Part shown: positions 54,111-64,000 of the stretch, piece after piece
Layout: each line of letters begins with the position of its first letter
How positions within the stretch are numbered: the stretch's first letter is position 1
DNA from: Heliocidaris erythrogramma
Lineage: Eukaryota; Echinodermata; Echinoidea; Camarodonta; Echinometridae
Direction of reading: 5' to 3'
Assembly (NCBI GenBank): GCA_025617745.1
Contig: CM046869.1
Location: forward strand, 12,667,168 to 12,731,167
Length of the DNA stretch: 64,000 bases
Notes under the pieces: generated by a model
Told to the model about the DNA's origin: nothing
Seen by the model: the letters and a program-made list of their open reading frames with translations, nothing else
The model's database searches: none
Position numbers and translations under genes: made by a program

Positions 54111-54269
54111 GTATTTTCGGTAATGGAGCATGCAACGCAGTGTTACAAGATATCTGTCCATCTATCACCTCCAACGATACCGGAGGAGTGACCCAGCTCA
54201 GAATAAAGTATATGCCTCTGGATCATCCCACTGTGAGAGACAAAACTAACTTGTATTGCGGTTATCCGG
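54111..54269 (+). CDS. Lectin gene exon A, unassigned module
   Basis: Acceptor ACTAACACATGCAG, donor TCCGG/GTAAGA; phase 1 at both ends. Encodes [20 protein letters not shown] through LRIKYMPL and TNLYCGYP. Three cysteines. It has a faint look of the C-terminal part of a galactose-binding (SUEL-type) lectin module, but I cannot confirm this. Confidence 0.65.
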
Positions 54270-56847
54270 GTAAGACTCCAAACAACTGTTAAAGAAAATA
54301 GTCTTCGGATGATTCTTGGAATCTTGATATAAATGAAACGCCGGCTGCAGTTCCATGAGCTAATTAGACATGTTTAGGCACATCCCAATCCACGTGCAGA
54401 GGTACAGGGCGGATACAGGATTTTCAGAAGGGGGGCGCATTTCCGAAAGGGGGGCGCACACTGAGGAACCCTCCGTTTGACGAAGCCAAACGACCATAGG
54501 AGGTCCGGGGCATACTTTGTCAGACAAAACGGGGGGGCGCACGCCCCTTGCGCCCCCTCTGGATCCGCGCCTGCCTAATATCTCTATATACATGGCTTTC
54601 AACAGCCAACATTTGAGATCTAAAATATTTTAATACTGGATAAATGGATACTGGATAAATGAGTTACATTAATATGACTAACATGCGGTCGATAATATCG
54701 GTGCAAACTGTTTACACAACCTAATTTATATCTCTACCTCTTTTAATTTTATTTTTTTAAATCAGCTTGTTATTCACGACCGTGTTTATATGGTGGAATC
54801 TGTTCGGAGGAGCCCGATGGATTTAGCTGCTCTTGTCAGGGAGGTTATGGTGGAGTACGCTGTGAATATGGTACGTTCTTAGAAGAATTTTCACTGCACC
54901 CATAGGCGTACGAGCAAATTTTCGAGAGGGGCTCTGACGTCTCTTGCCTAAATGTTAACTTTGAATCCAGCTTCTGAATTTAGTGCGCAAGCGGAGCGTG
55001 TGAGGAAACGAAATCGATTTATTTTTGAAACGTTATTTTGTCATCAAAATATGCTATTATATATTAAAATAAGATAACAAATTATTTAAAAAATCATTGG
55101 GGCCCCCAGCTCCCACCTCTTACCCCCATTACTGCACCTGATGCATTAGAAGTTGGAAACATTCAGAAACGTTGAATTAGTCTAAATTATTGATATATAT
55201 AAAACTATAAACCTATTCATAGTATGAACCGTTTCCCTAATAAATATGGAGAAAGGTTTTAAAAATGCATTCTCTTAATAAATTATCATTATCATCGGAC
55301 ATTTTTATATTGTAAAGAAAAATTATCAGTCAGTTCTTCCTTTTCTTCACCCTTCTTTATTTTCGTATAGCCTGTCATTCGCAACCGTGTCTAAATGGTG
55401 GAATATGCAAAGAGGAAATCGGTGGATATAGCTGTTCGTGCCAGGGAGGTTTCGATGGAACCCATTGCCAATATGGTACTTAAATTTTGCTTTTAATTCT
55501 GATTAGTTTTTTTTCCCTCTAAGCTTCGGCAGTGGCGGATCTACGGGGGTGGGGGTGGGGGGTGGGGGTTAGGGGGTTTAACCCCCCCCCCCTTGGGCTG
55601 CCAAGTAAAAATTGAATGTGCACAGAAAAACGCCATCATAATATGGCCGGACCCACACAGTATGTTCCTATAGCACTCTGTCGTCGTTGGGTCAACCCCC
55701 CCCCCCCCCCTTGGAAAAAAGCTAGATCCGCCCCTGTTCGGGTTTAGTATTAATGTGTTAGTTGTCATACAATTTCTGAATTATTATGTAAAAAGACCGT
55801 TTATTTAGATTAGGGGATCAATTAGGTAAAATGATACATATCATTTTGTGTGAAAATTATTTTTGTCCTGTTTTTCTATAATTGCATGTAATCGTATTTT
55901 TGACCAAATAAATTTGTTTTAAAGTTAATATCAAAGATCATATTTCTGATTATAATCAAGACAGAATATTTCCATCGCGATTTTACGATATAATGTATTA
56001 CATTCACATCATGTCACTCTTTTATGAGCTTTCAGAAATTCAGTGATTTTTGTATAGTTAAGAAACTTAAGACAACATTGAATATCATTCTCCTTTCCCC
56101 GTACTCTGAATTAGAAATCTGCCCACAGTATACTAATGTGGTATGAGGCTAAGGAGTACTGTACAACCCTTGGCCCGAAAACCCTTGGCAACGGAGACCA
56201 GGTTTACCCGTCACTGCTCTTCACAGAAAACGACGAAGATTTCGATCTTCTGCAGCCTCACCTTGCCGTAGATGGCGCTTGGGTGCACTGTAATGAATGG
56301 ACAGGGGCATGGGTGTGTATCAGTGACCATGCCGGAAATACAAGTACATACAGAAGTAAGTTGATATTGATAATGTTTGAATTTTGTGTCACGTAGACCC
56401 AATAAGTGTCAACAAAACGTTACTTTGTGCGGAAAGTCATGTTGAATAAAAAAAAATGTAACTCCGTTCTCTTTCTTTGTTCAGGCTAGCTCTCATATCA
56501 CGTACAATTGAAATTTTGGAATAGCTTCGTTTAACATTAACAAACCAAGAATTTATGTACGGTAAAGAGGTATTTCTCTCATTTCTACCACACGTGTACA
56601 CATTGTGTATATGCGACACCTGTCGACATAGCTTGGATAACAGCCGCAAAAGGCTATGTTGTGAACCTTTAATATTACGGTTATCTCACTTCCAGAATGG
56701 GGCGATGGTGAAGGAAGCGATACTGGTGATAACTGTGTGATACTGGACAGACTCAATGGCAAGATGCACGACGTGGATTGTTACGACACAAACCCTGTAA
56801 TCTGCCAAGTTGACATCCCAACCTTCGGCATTACTTTCTTGACTTAA
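54111..56847 (+). CDS. Secreted EGF / C-type lectin gene, 3' part (five exons)
   Basis: Exons: 54111-54269, 54766-54870, 55371-55475, 56115-56355, 56696-56847. The first four are followed by canonical donors and all internal boundaries are phase 1, the usual arrangement for extracellular modules. Order: an unassigned Cys-containing module, EGF 1, EGF 2, then a C-type lectin-like domain ending in TAA at 56845-56847. The domain lacks the EPN/QPD sugar-binding triplet, so calcium-dependent mannose or galactose binding is doubtful. The signal-peptide exon was not found, and exon 4 begins with a one-base frame conflict, so the locus may be a pseudogene. Such lectins are usually secreted immune or adhesion proteins. 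Confidence 0.7.
54404..54574. mobile_element. Worn MITE in intron after exon A
   Basis: ACAGGGCGGATACAGG on the left pairs approximately with CTGGATCCGCGCCTG on the right, with G runs inside (54431-54436, 54460-54465 and 54531-54537). No clean target duplication. Confidence 0.5.
54766..54870 (+). CDS. Lectin gene exon B, EGF-like domain 1
   Basis: Acceptor TTTTTTTAAATCAG, donor TATG/GTACGT; phase 1-1. Encodes [20 protein letters not shown] then [15 protein letters not shown]: six cysteines in EGF spacing. No calcium-binding N-terminal D-x-D/E is seen. Confidence 0.88.
55371..55475 (+). CDS. Lectin gene exon C, EGF-like domain 2
   Basis: Acceptor CTTTATTTTCGTATAG, donor TATG/GTACTT; phase 1-1. 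Encodes [20 protein letters not shown] then [15 protein letters not shown]. Very like exon B (same length, same donor), so a recent exon duplication is likely. Confidence 0.88.
55530..55736. mobile_element. MITE with CAGTGGCGGATCTA ends, second copy, 5-bp target duplication
   Basis: Starts CAGTGGCGGATCTACGGGG and ends CTAGATCCGCCCCTG. TTCGG flanks it at 55525-55529 and 55737-55741. The interior words GGGCTGCCAAGTAAAAATT and CGCCATCATAATATGGCCGG match the copy at 4878-5185. It is in the intron of the lectin gene. Confidence 0.87.
55742..56114. other. Intron before the lectin-domain exon
   Basis: AT-rich; I looked here for a missing first lectin-domain exon that would repair the frame and found none. 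Confidence 0.45.
56115..56355 (+). CDS. Lectin gene exon D, C-type lectin-like domain, first part
   Basis: Acceptor CTCTGAATTAG. From exon C in phase 1 the frame opens [10 protein letters not shown] and then hits TGA. One base shifted, the sequence continues [20 protein letters not shown] through [20 protein letters not shown] to the donor CAGAA/GTAAGT. The usual 25-30 residues between the CP motif and the first core cysteine are also shortened. So either a short exon is missing or the domain start carries a small deletion with a frameshift. Confidence 0.65.
56696..56847 (+). CDS. Lectin gene exon E, C-type lectin-like domain, last part
   Basis: Acceptor TCTCACTTCCAG, phase 1 in. Encodes [20 protein letters not shown] then [19 protein letters not shown] and a short tail to TAA. 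The NCV...D..C....P.IC pattern is the conserved C-terminal lectin core. The EPN/QPD position reads GDGEGS, so no classical sugar-specificity motif. Confidence 0.85.
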
Positions 56848-57098
56848 AGAAGATCATAGTGGTCTCCACTACTTCGTCAAGTGTGATCATGGTCAGCACA
56901 TCTTAGCGTGTGTTTATCACTCCCTTTTTCATGCCAGAACTTATGGCCAAAACACGGTTGTGTATAGTATACAGAGCTCTTTTTGCAGAAACACCGTTTT
57001 GAAATACAGTTACCAGAACTCACAACAGATACAGGGCCCGACTTTGCCGGGAGTAAAGCGTTATAAACAGGGTTCCATAACACTGATCTTGGATTTTC

Positions 57099-57826
57099 AA
57101 TAGACCTGTTTACTAAGTGATTCAAATTTATGGATGTTTCTTTCCTGGGGACCTATAGTAACGAGGTATTCCATTAAACCTGATATTAATGAACTACAAT
57201 ACTTGGAATCCAGTTTGCATACATTACTTGTTGCTATGTCTGACAAGCCTCTGGCAAGCTTTCAGGTTGTCAAGAACAACCTTTGTTTCAAAAGTATGCA
57301 TAAAATTTGAACACTTAGTAAACAGGTCTATTGAGTTATAAACTCACCTTAAATGTTTAGAATAGACCGCTTCGGTAATGTATGCAATTTTTTTGCAAAT
57401 TTTATGCATACCTTTCAAACAAAGGTTGTTCTTGACAACCTGAAAGCTTGCCGGACATAGAGTACCAAGTGCTGACGTCATATTCGCTCGTCGTCCAGGA
57501 TACTGGTTCCAAACAACAGAGCCCGCGCATGAGGTTCACCGCGAAGTCATTCGAGCAACGGGCTGGAGCGGGCAATTTCAGTGTTTGGCGCTGGTGTGAT
57601 CATCACGCCATTGTTTAGCACAAAATTGTTTAGAACCAGCAACGTTGACAACTTGGCCGGTATGACGTCACACTTCGGTACTCTATAGCTACAAATAATG
57701 TATGCAAACTGGTTTCCAAGCATTGAGGCTTATTTATAAAAAAGCAGGTTCACAGAATAGCTCGTCACTAGGTGCTCAGAGAATATATGTGCATAAATTT
57801 GTATACATTACAGAAGCGGTCTATTG
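57099..57826. mobile_element. Two adjacent related fold-back elements
   Basis: Unit 1 (57099-57333): CAATAGACCTGTTTACTAAG inverted at its right end. Unit 2 (57362-57826): AATAGACCGCTTCGGTAATG inverted as CATTACAGAAGCGGTCTATT. In addition, GCAAGCTTTCAGGTTGTCAA with its neighbour in unit 1 is inverted in unit 2, so the pair forms one larger palindrome around 57350. No protein. Confidence 0.75.
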
Positions 57827-58149
57827 TCTGTCCTATCGATGCATGCCACGTACGAACTCGTTCTGACCAGTAATACATGACTGTTACATGTTGGCCAAAT
57901 GTAGTTGGACTTTTACATTTTCTGTATGGTGTTTTTTCTTCTTTATTGTGATATTTTAAAATTATATTTCGATATTGTTATCGAAATAAATAAATTTCAG
58001 TTGCAATTACGATTTTGTTAAAGGTACCATAACTTCCTGCATGGTGATGTTGCATAACATTTCAAATTGTAATAGGTGTAACTAATAACAAAACTCATCT
58101 ACGCGGTATAGGCATAATGTATTTATTTTCCATACGTTCATTATGCTTC

Positions 58150-58925
58150 GGCTTTAAAGCTAGGTTCGCATGACAGTTCCTAAAGGTGAGTTTTAATGGG
58201 GCACGCCAACGATCTGATGATTCGCGAAGGATGCGAATGTCGAAAAAAGGCAAATTCCAACGTTTGTATTTTGTGCTCCAAAAGTTCGCCAAACATGCGC
58301 GGGGGTTCGGAAGCATCGTCGATTGCTCGCTGGAGTCGGTTTTAGTTCGATGGGAATTTAATTTGAAAATTGAAATTACTTGCGAACGTTTCCAGCATCC
58401 CTGGTCGTGATTTGTTCGTGATTTTCTCTCGAAAATGTCTGAAAAGCTTCGTCATATGCGCACGACCTACTCACGACTTGCGTGATGTTCGCAAAATCTT
58501 AGTGAAACCCCCAACAGATTCCGACAGTTTGGAGAATTTCTCGCGCATGTCTCGCGAGAGCAGCGAAGTTCGTCCGATCCTTCCTCGAACTATTCAAAAA
58601 CTGTTCGCGCACTTCTTGAGAACAGGTGACTTCGCCAAAGAAGCAAACGCAAGCCTTTAAGTTCGAGGCCCTCTGTTGTAGAGGTGTTGTGGTACGGGGT
58701 TCGAATCCCTGCCACGGCACTAATGTCCTTTGGCAAGGCATTAATCTACATTTGCCACACTCCACCCAGGTGAAGTAAATGGGTACCCGGTAGGAAGAAA
58801 TTCCTTGAATGTTTGAGCACCTTATCATGGTCGTTCGGCTAAAGACAGTGTAATAATTATGATTGCAAAACCCTCAGGGAGAAGAGTATACAATACTGAT
58901 GAGGCTACCCTGGGTAAACAAGACA

Positions 58926-58965
<40 letters not shown>

Positions 58966-59220
58966 TTTATTATTTCGCCTGCCGTTCGTGACAATTAATT
59001 TGCGAATGTCACAATGTATTCCCAAACTATTCGCGAGCTACACATGAACCAAAACCGACGCTTTCACGAACGTTTTGCGAAGGTTTGGCTCAAGCGACAT
59101 TCTTACGGAGTTCGTGCGAAGTTCTCACGAACGTTTGACACACGTTTGCCGCACGTGTGTTGCATGTTTGGCGGCAAATCCGCATCATGTGACGTCTGCC
59201 CTACATAAAGCGCGTGGCTG
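58150..59220. repeat. TTCG-rich element interrupted by a SINE
   Basis: A CpG-rich stretch dense in TTCGC/GCGAA words, in contrast to its AT-rich surroundings, on both sides of the SINE at 58670-58962. It is probably one older repeat split by the SINE. Open frames here have no recognised domain. Confidence 0.5.
58670..58962 (+). repeat. tRNA-derived SINE with ATT tail
   Basis: GGGGTTCGAATCCCTGCCAC is the B-box region, followed by GGCACTAATGTCCTTTGGCA, ATGGGTACCCGGTAGGA, and the tail ATACTGATGAGGCTACCCTG with (ATT)n (58926-58962). The A box region is shortened. Same family as 34051-34418. Confidence 0.8.
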
Positions 59221-59224
59221 AGAT

Positions 59225-59935
59225 GTCTGACTTCATTCTGCTACTATACAGCGAACTGTTCACGTTCACTATTTGTTTTGGGGGACATCAATGCTTCACT
59301 TGTTTATTCATTCTTTTTGTGTGTGTGTGTGTGTGTCTAGAGGATACCCAGAAATATTGATAACAAATTTTCATTAATAATGAACTTTCGACATATATAT
59401 CCAAATATGATGCCTTTCTTGTTATAATTTCATCTTTTGATGATTGTTTTTCACTTCAAAGCGGCTTTTCTTATAAATGAAAGCTCTTTTGTCTTATTCA
59501 AATTATAATTCCATTCGAACCCTCTTTTTCGAGTCTGATTATTAAAACCACATTATGCGGTAAATAATTTTCTCTTCTTTTTTTTTCTTCGTCCGGAATG
59601 GGATAACGCATAACTATTTTTGTTGGTTTTGTGTTTTTTTTTTTGTTCGTTTGTCTTTTTCGGGAGAGAGAGAGAAAGAGACGGTTTGCGAAATATACAT
59701 GGATCCACTGTATGATATATGACCGACATTTAATGACCACCGAGTTATGGTGACAGTGATGAATAGCTTATCTGTATTTCGAGCCAAGAAATTTAAAATG
59801 TCAACAAGGCAATTGGTCGTTGATACCGGGTCTGCTTCCTAACTACTTCATATCTAGGAATGGTGGTATATCAGCCATCAACCATTATTCGTGTTCTTTC
59901 AATACCTTCTTTACCTCCTTTTAGCCTTTACCTTC
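59225..59935. other. Intergenic, no gene seen
   Basis: Contains a GT microsatellite (59318-59334), a T run (59633-59643) and a GA tract (59663-59678). No gene seen. Confidence 0.5.
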
Positions 59936-59940
59936 GTTCC

Positions 59941-61663
59941 CCCTTACAAAAATGTCCTGTGGTAATACCACAGGACTGTACCACAGCACTATACCACAGA
60001 ATGTACCACAGGAACGGTCCTGTGGTAACGTCCCAATTTACCACAGGAATACCACAGGAATGGCTTAATATGTGGTAAAGGTTACCACAGAAGGGATTAG
60101 TATGTGGTATTAGATACCATAGAATTACCACAGACTACCACACACCAGTTACCACACAGTGTATTGGCTGTGCATGTTTGTGTTTGGGGGGGGGGGGGTG
60201 CTGGTGTACACAGTTCAATGGGGCCAGTCCTTTATGTGCCACCAATAGGGGGCAGCCCCCTGGATCCGCCTATGATGTACATGCATATCATTAAATATTC
60301 CTGTCATATTTTGGGTGTGTAACACAAATATCACAGCCAGCCGTTTACACACAATCATCATAGTACACTGTACATGTAAACTACCACAGGTGTACCTGTG
60401 GTTACATGTATTCCTGTGGTATTTTGGTGTTGACAATGTGTACCACAGGAATACAACAGGACCACAAGAATACACACCACAGTCATCTACTTGCATTACC
60501 ACACAAATATATGATACAGTACCACAGGAATGCAACAGGACCACAAGAATACACACCACAGTCATCTACTTGCATTACCACACAAATATATGATACAGTA
60601 CCACAGGAATGCAACAGGACCACAAGAATACAAACCAAAGTCATCTACTTGCATTACCACACAAATATATGATACAGTACCACAGGAATGCAACAGCTAG
60701 ACCACAAGAATACACACCACAGTCATCTACTTGCATTACCACACAAATATATGATACAGTACCACAGGAATGCAACAGGACCACAAGAATACATAACCAA
60801 GGAGATTTAGTTAGAATCTCTTTGACATACGGTAACACAATCATCTACTTATATTACCACACAAATATATGATACAGTACCACAGGAATGCAACAGCTAG
60901 ACCACAAGAATACACACCACAGTCATCTACTTGCATTACCACACAAATATATGATACAGTACCACAGGAATGCAACAGGACCACAAGAATACATAACCAA
61001 GGAGATTTAGTTAAAATCTCTTTGACATACGGTAACACAATCATCTACTTATATTACCACACAAATATATGATAAAGTACGACAGGTGTACTGTGGTAAC
61101 AGATATTCCTGTAGTATTTCGGATGTTAACAATATGTACAACAGAAATACAACATCACAAGAATACCACAACTAGCAGTTGACATTACCACACAAGTATA
61201 TGGTGTGGTAATATGTATCCATGTGGTATTTTGGATGTACCACAGGAGCACAAAAAGACCACAAGAATACAACAGCCACCAGTTGACATTATCACACAAT
61301 TATATGCTAAGGTACCACAGGTGTACCTGTGGTAAACCTGTGTCAGCAAATATTCCTGTGGTATTTCGAATGTTAACAATATGTACCACAGGAATACAAG
61401 AGCACCACAGGAATACCACAGCTAGCAGGTGACATTACCACACAAGTATATTGTGTGGCAACTTGTATTCATGTGGTATTTCGGATGTACCACATGAGTA
61501 CAACAGGACCACAAGAATACCACAGCCACCAGTTGACATTACCACACAGGTATATGGTAAAGTACCACAGGTGTACCTGTTAACAGCTGTGGTAACATAT
61601 ATTCCTGTGGTATTTTGTGTGGTAAAGTACCACAGAGAATACCACAGGACATTTTTGTAAGGG
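59941..61663. mobile_element. 1.7-kb fold-back element built of CCACAG words
   Basis: The outer ends CCCTTACAAAAATGTCCTGT and, inverted, ACAGGACATTTTTGTAAGGG match perfectly. Nearly the whole element is made of ACCACAGG or CCTGTGGT words. Its centre (60461-61075) is a tandem array of about 80-base units (TACTTGCATTACCACACAAA, TATATGATACAGTACCACAG) with a 200-base higher-order duplication (60661-60860 versus 60861-61060). A G-rich MITE-like patch lies at 60185-60275. No target duplication found. Confidence 0.82.
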
Positions 61664-61689
61664 CCCGTCCGGTTCCCGTCCGTGTGGGC

Positions 61690-61800
61690 CTTCGTCGTTT
61701 TGGGCCGCTGCGTGCAGGCATTGATCAATCCTATCGAAAGCTTTCGAAAAATCAGTGGTTATCAGGGTGACTATTTCCACAGCAGATCATATACATGAGG
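61690..61800 (-). pseudogene. Reverse-transcriptase fragment
   Basis: The minus strand reads VTLITTDFSKAFDRIDQCLH, the conserved DFSKAFD motif of LINE reverse transcriptases. It is only about 35 residues long, directly abutting the CCACAG fold-back element, which may have inserted into an older LINE here. Confidence 0.6.
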
Positions 61801-62610
61801 GAGAGGAAAATGAGCATAGTTAGGTATATCGTTAAATCCATTATTGAATGGTATATTTTGTGAAAATCTGTATGGCATCCAGTAGGCTTATTTGTACAGT
61901 TTTTTTCAAATAAAAAGGAAATGCATTAAAGAAGAACAAACACGATTACAACAATATAATCATGAGAATATATATGCAAAAACAATTAACTTATCTGCAA
62001 GATAAAAGGGAGTTTAATAGTGAAAAAGGGGCAGAATTGAAAGGAGCAAATATTGTACAAATCTTTAAAAGGGGCACTTATCAGAAGGGGAAATGGCACT
62101 TTCTAGAAAAGAAAAGGGGCACTGTTGTAGTTTAAAGAAGGCAGTTATCAGAAAGCAGTAACTTTCAGAAATACTAATGGACACTTCTGGGGTAAAAATG
62201 AAGGGCGTACTGCACCCTAGATTTCCACTTGAAGATAACCAAGGCCACAAAATATGTGTGTATCAGTAGTAATTCAGAGCACAGCAATTGTCATTGTACT
62301 TTGCAACTTAAATTCCAGAGCTGCTCTTTTAACCCAGAGTCATGAATCATTAATGACATTGAATAGTGCAAGGTTGGCAGAAATGACAGATGCCATGCAC
62401 AATGGTATTATTGTTTTCTTAATTTTATTACTGATACACACAGATTTTGTGGCCTTCATTTTTCAAAAACATGAAAATCTAATCAAATATTCAAAGCATC
62501 AATTTAAAAGCATTAATCACGGAAATTTCACGGTACTTATCCCAGATAAATTTTATATCCTTCAACTGAACAATGTAAAAGTATCATTCTGTCATAACTT
62601 GAGTTATTAA
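61800..62610. other. Intergenic, no gene seen
   Basis: The plus-strand open frame 62254-62610 has one hydrophobic segment (GIIVFLILLLIHTDFVAFIF) but no start context, partner exon or known motif. Confidence 0.4.
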
Positions 62611-62614
62611 TGAT

Positions 62615-62749
62615 CACGGGCGTAGACACCCATAATTATCACACTTTATCACACTTTCTATTGTTAGTGGGGTGGGGGGATGATGAATAGAACACCCCCC
62701 CCCCCCCCCCCCACTAACAATAGAAAGTGTGTTCGTATGTACGCCACTG
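62615..62749. mobile_element. hAT-like MITE with C core, 8-bp target duplication
   Basis: Starts CACGGGCGTAGACA and ends GTACGCCACTG. TTAATGAT flanks it at 62607-62614 and 62750-62757. Inside, CACTTTCTATTGTTAGTGGG and its exact reverse complement bracket a G run and a 16-base C run. Confidence 0.85.
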
Positions 62750-62914
62750 TTAATGATCAAAAGTGTCAACCCTAAAACACCTAGTACATGCAACCAATGT
62801 CATGCATTTGATATCAAAGAAACCCAATTAAATAATGTAGGGTAGGCCTACCACACAATGCACTTTAAATACTTTATTCAATTTAAAAGAAAAAAAATAA
62901 TGTACAAAATTCTT

Positions 62915-63373
62915 TTAATTTGTAAACAAATCTTTCGGCATATTACTCCCAGTGTTAAAGATCGTATGCTCGATCTGTAATGAAAAACACAAGTCAGAAA
63001 AAATTGGAACCAGCGGGATTCGAACCTGTCATCTACTGCTTGCCGGGCAGCGACTTAACCACCAGGCTATTCTGGTTCACGGCCAAGTCACGACGAACTA
63101 GAATCAAATACCCAAGATCCTCTTCTTTCTGACTCATTAATATTCAAACGGTCCGCCGTGGACAATGGTTAGTAAACGAAGAAGCTTGACTGGGGAGGAA
63201 TTTTTAATTTGTAAACAAATCTTTCGGCATATTACTCCCAGTGTTAAAGATCGTATGCTCGATCTGTAATGAAAAACACAAGTCAGAAAAAATTGGAACC
63301 AGCGGGATTCGAACCTGTCATCTACTGCTTGCCGGGCAGCGACTTAATTCCTCCCCAGTCAAGCTTCTTCGTT
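62915..63373 (-). repeat. Dimeric SINE insertion with 12-bp target duplication
   Basis: Two minus-strand copies of the SINE seen at 1028-1214 lie here (about 62915-63080 and 63172-63347). B boxes read GGATTCGAACC at 63016-63026 and about 63305-63315; an A-box complement is at 63051-63061. Copy 2 is bracketed by a perfect 29-bp inverted repeat (63172-63200 and 63348-63376, containing GAAGAAGCTTGACTGGGGAG). The whole composite is flanked by TACAAAATTCTT at 62903-62914 and 63374-63385, so the dimer probably inserted as one unit. Confidence 0.82.
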
Positions 63374-63385
63374 TACAAAATTCTT

Positions 63386-64000
63386 GTTTTGATCTTCATT
63401 TTTATTGCATCTTCAGAAAATTACAACAGTGACAAATTTTGACAAAAGTCAAAATGTCACAATTATTGGCCATCTCAAAGCAGTTTCGGAGCAATTTCAA
63501 GGCAATTTACATCGTTACAGAGCATTCAACATGAATTCTGTTGTCACAGGTTGTTGTTTAGGCCTACTTACAATTTCCCGAGGGCATAATCATACACTAT
63601 GTTCCATATAGTAATTCAATGAAAGACTGACTAGTGATAAAGTGCCATAACTTTGTTTTATAATAGATGATGAAACGGTCGTCAAACGCCCCCCCCCCCC
63701 CCGAAAAAAGGTAATAACATCAGTACAATTGACATTTTTGTATCTCACCACTCTTTTCAGGAGATAAATTTAGTGAAACTGTCAAGAGTCCCTAATTGAG
63801 GACCTTTCATTATCGATATAAATTTGTGACATTCCTTATATTATGCATACACATATATCTATGTATAGTTTTTCCAACTTCCCAAATAATTGATGCAGGA
63901 TCATGTTACTGAGAGATATACAGCGCGTCCAAGAGAAAACTAAACCTTAAAGGAGAATGAAACTTAACTCAACAAACAGCTGATAATCGTGTGGCAAATT
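63386..64000. other. Right edge, no gene seen
   Basis: AT-rich with a C run at 63689-63702. No convincing exon or delimited repeat. Confidence 0.5.

Noticed and set aside
60440-61075. Regular 80-base repeats that could suggest a CRISPR array
   Set aside because: Repeats are head-to-tail with no unique spacers, lie inside a fold-back transposon, and the DNA is eukaryotic.
60215-61784. Many overlapping open frames of 60-116 codons on both strands
   Set aside because: They are by-products of the CCACAG tandem repeats, whose periodicity avoids stops in several frames.
62254-62610. 118-codon open frame with a hydrophobic segment
   Set aside because: No recognised motif, no supporting start or splice context, and base composition like the surrounding non-coding DNA.

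Overview
The window is animal nuclear DNA, most likely from an echinoderm and probably a sea urchin. The coding signal sits in short exons bounded by canonical GT/AG splice sites, and the rest is AT-rich DNA dense in small transposons. Words such as TACATGTA and TAGGCCTA recur. There is an intronless rhodopsin-type GPCR, an EGF plus C-type lectin gene, and fold-back transposons of the kind classically described from sea urchins. The species call is inference from this style, not from a sequence match. Translations and splice junctions were worked out by eye. || Layout. (1) 1-10150: repeats, three decayed elements and one intact single-exon GPCR on the minus strand (3608-4627). (2) 10298-37672, plus strand: one large gene that I assembled from 16 exons. 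Every exon junction keeps reading-frame phase, and together they encode a basic, Ser/Pro-rich protein of about 1030 residues that I do not recognise. Its last exon has an inverted decayed copy in its own intron 13, and its terminal 22 codons (stop included) recur twice just downstream. The introns host SINEs, TTAA-flanked MITEs, a 2-kb fold-back element, a hAT element with perfect 8-bp target duplications, and repeat arrays full of nuclear-receptor-type half sites. (3) 38200-51000: no confident protein gene; a 5.67-kb unit bounded by inverted repeats and TAA duplications (40916-46582), a long palindrome, and an inverted pair of tRNA-derived SINEs. (4) 51870-53753: a broken LINE copy and a possible solo LTR. 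(5) 54111-56847, plus strand: five exons of a secreted EGF/C-type lectin gene; its 5' end is not identified and it has a frame problem at the start of the lectin domain. (6) 57100-64000: fold-back elements, a tRNA-derived SINE, a 1.7-kb fold-back element built from CCACAG words, and a dimeric SINE insertion. || How the parts relate. The three genes (GPCR, large gene, lectin) show no operon-like link; they are ordinary neighbours. The most informative biology is in the mobile DNA. At least ten elements carry intact target-site duplications that I could read directly: 12, 12 and 19 bp for one SINE family, 7-8 bp for hAT-like MITEs and for the 2-kb fold-back, 5 bp for a CAGTGGCGGATCTA family, TTAA for three MITEs, TTA/TAA for Harbinger-like ones and TA for a mariner-type one. 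Long G or C homopolymers lie in the middle of many of these. Most long open frames elsewhere in the window are by-products of these repeats.
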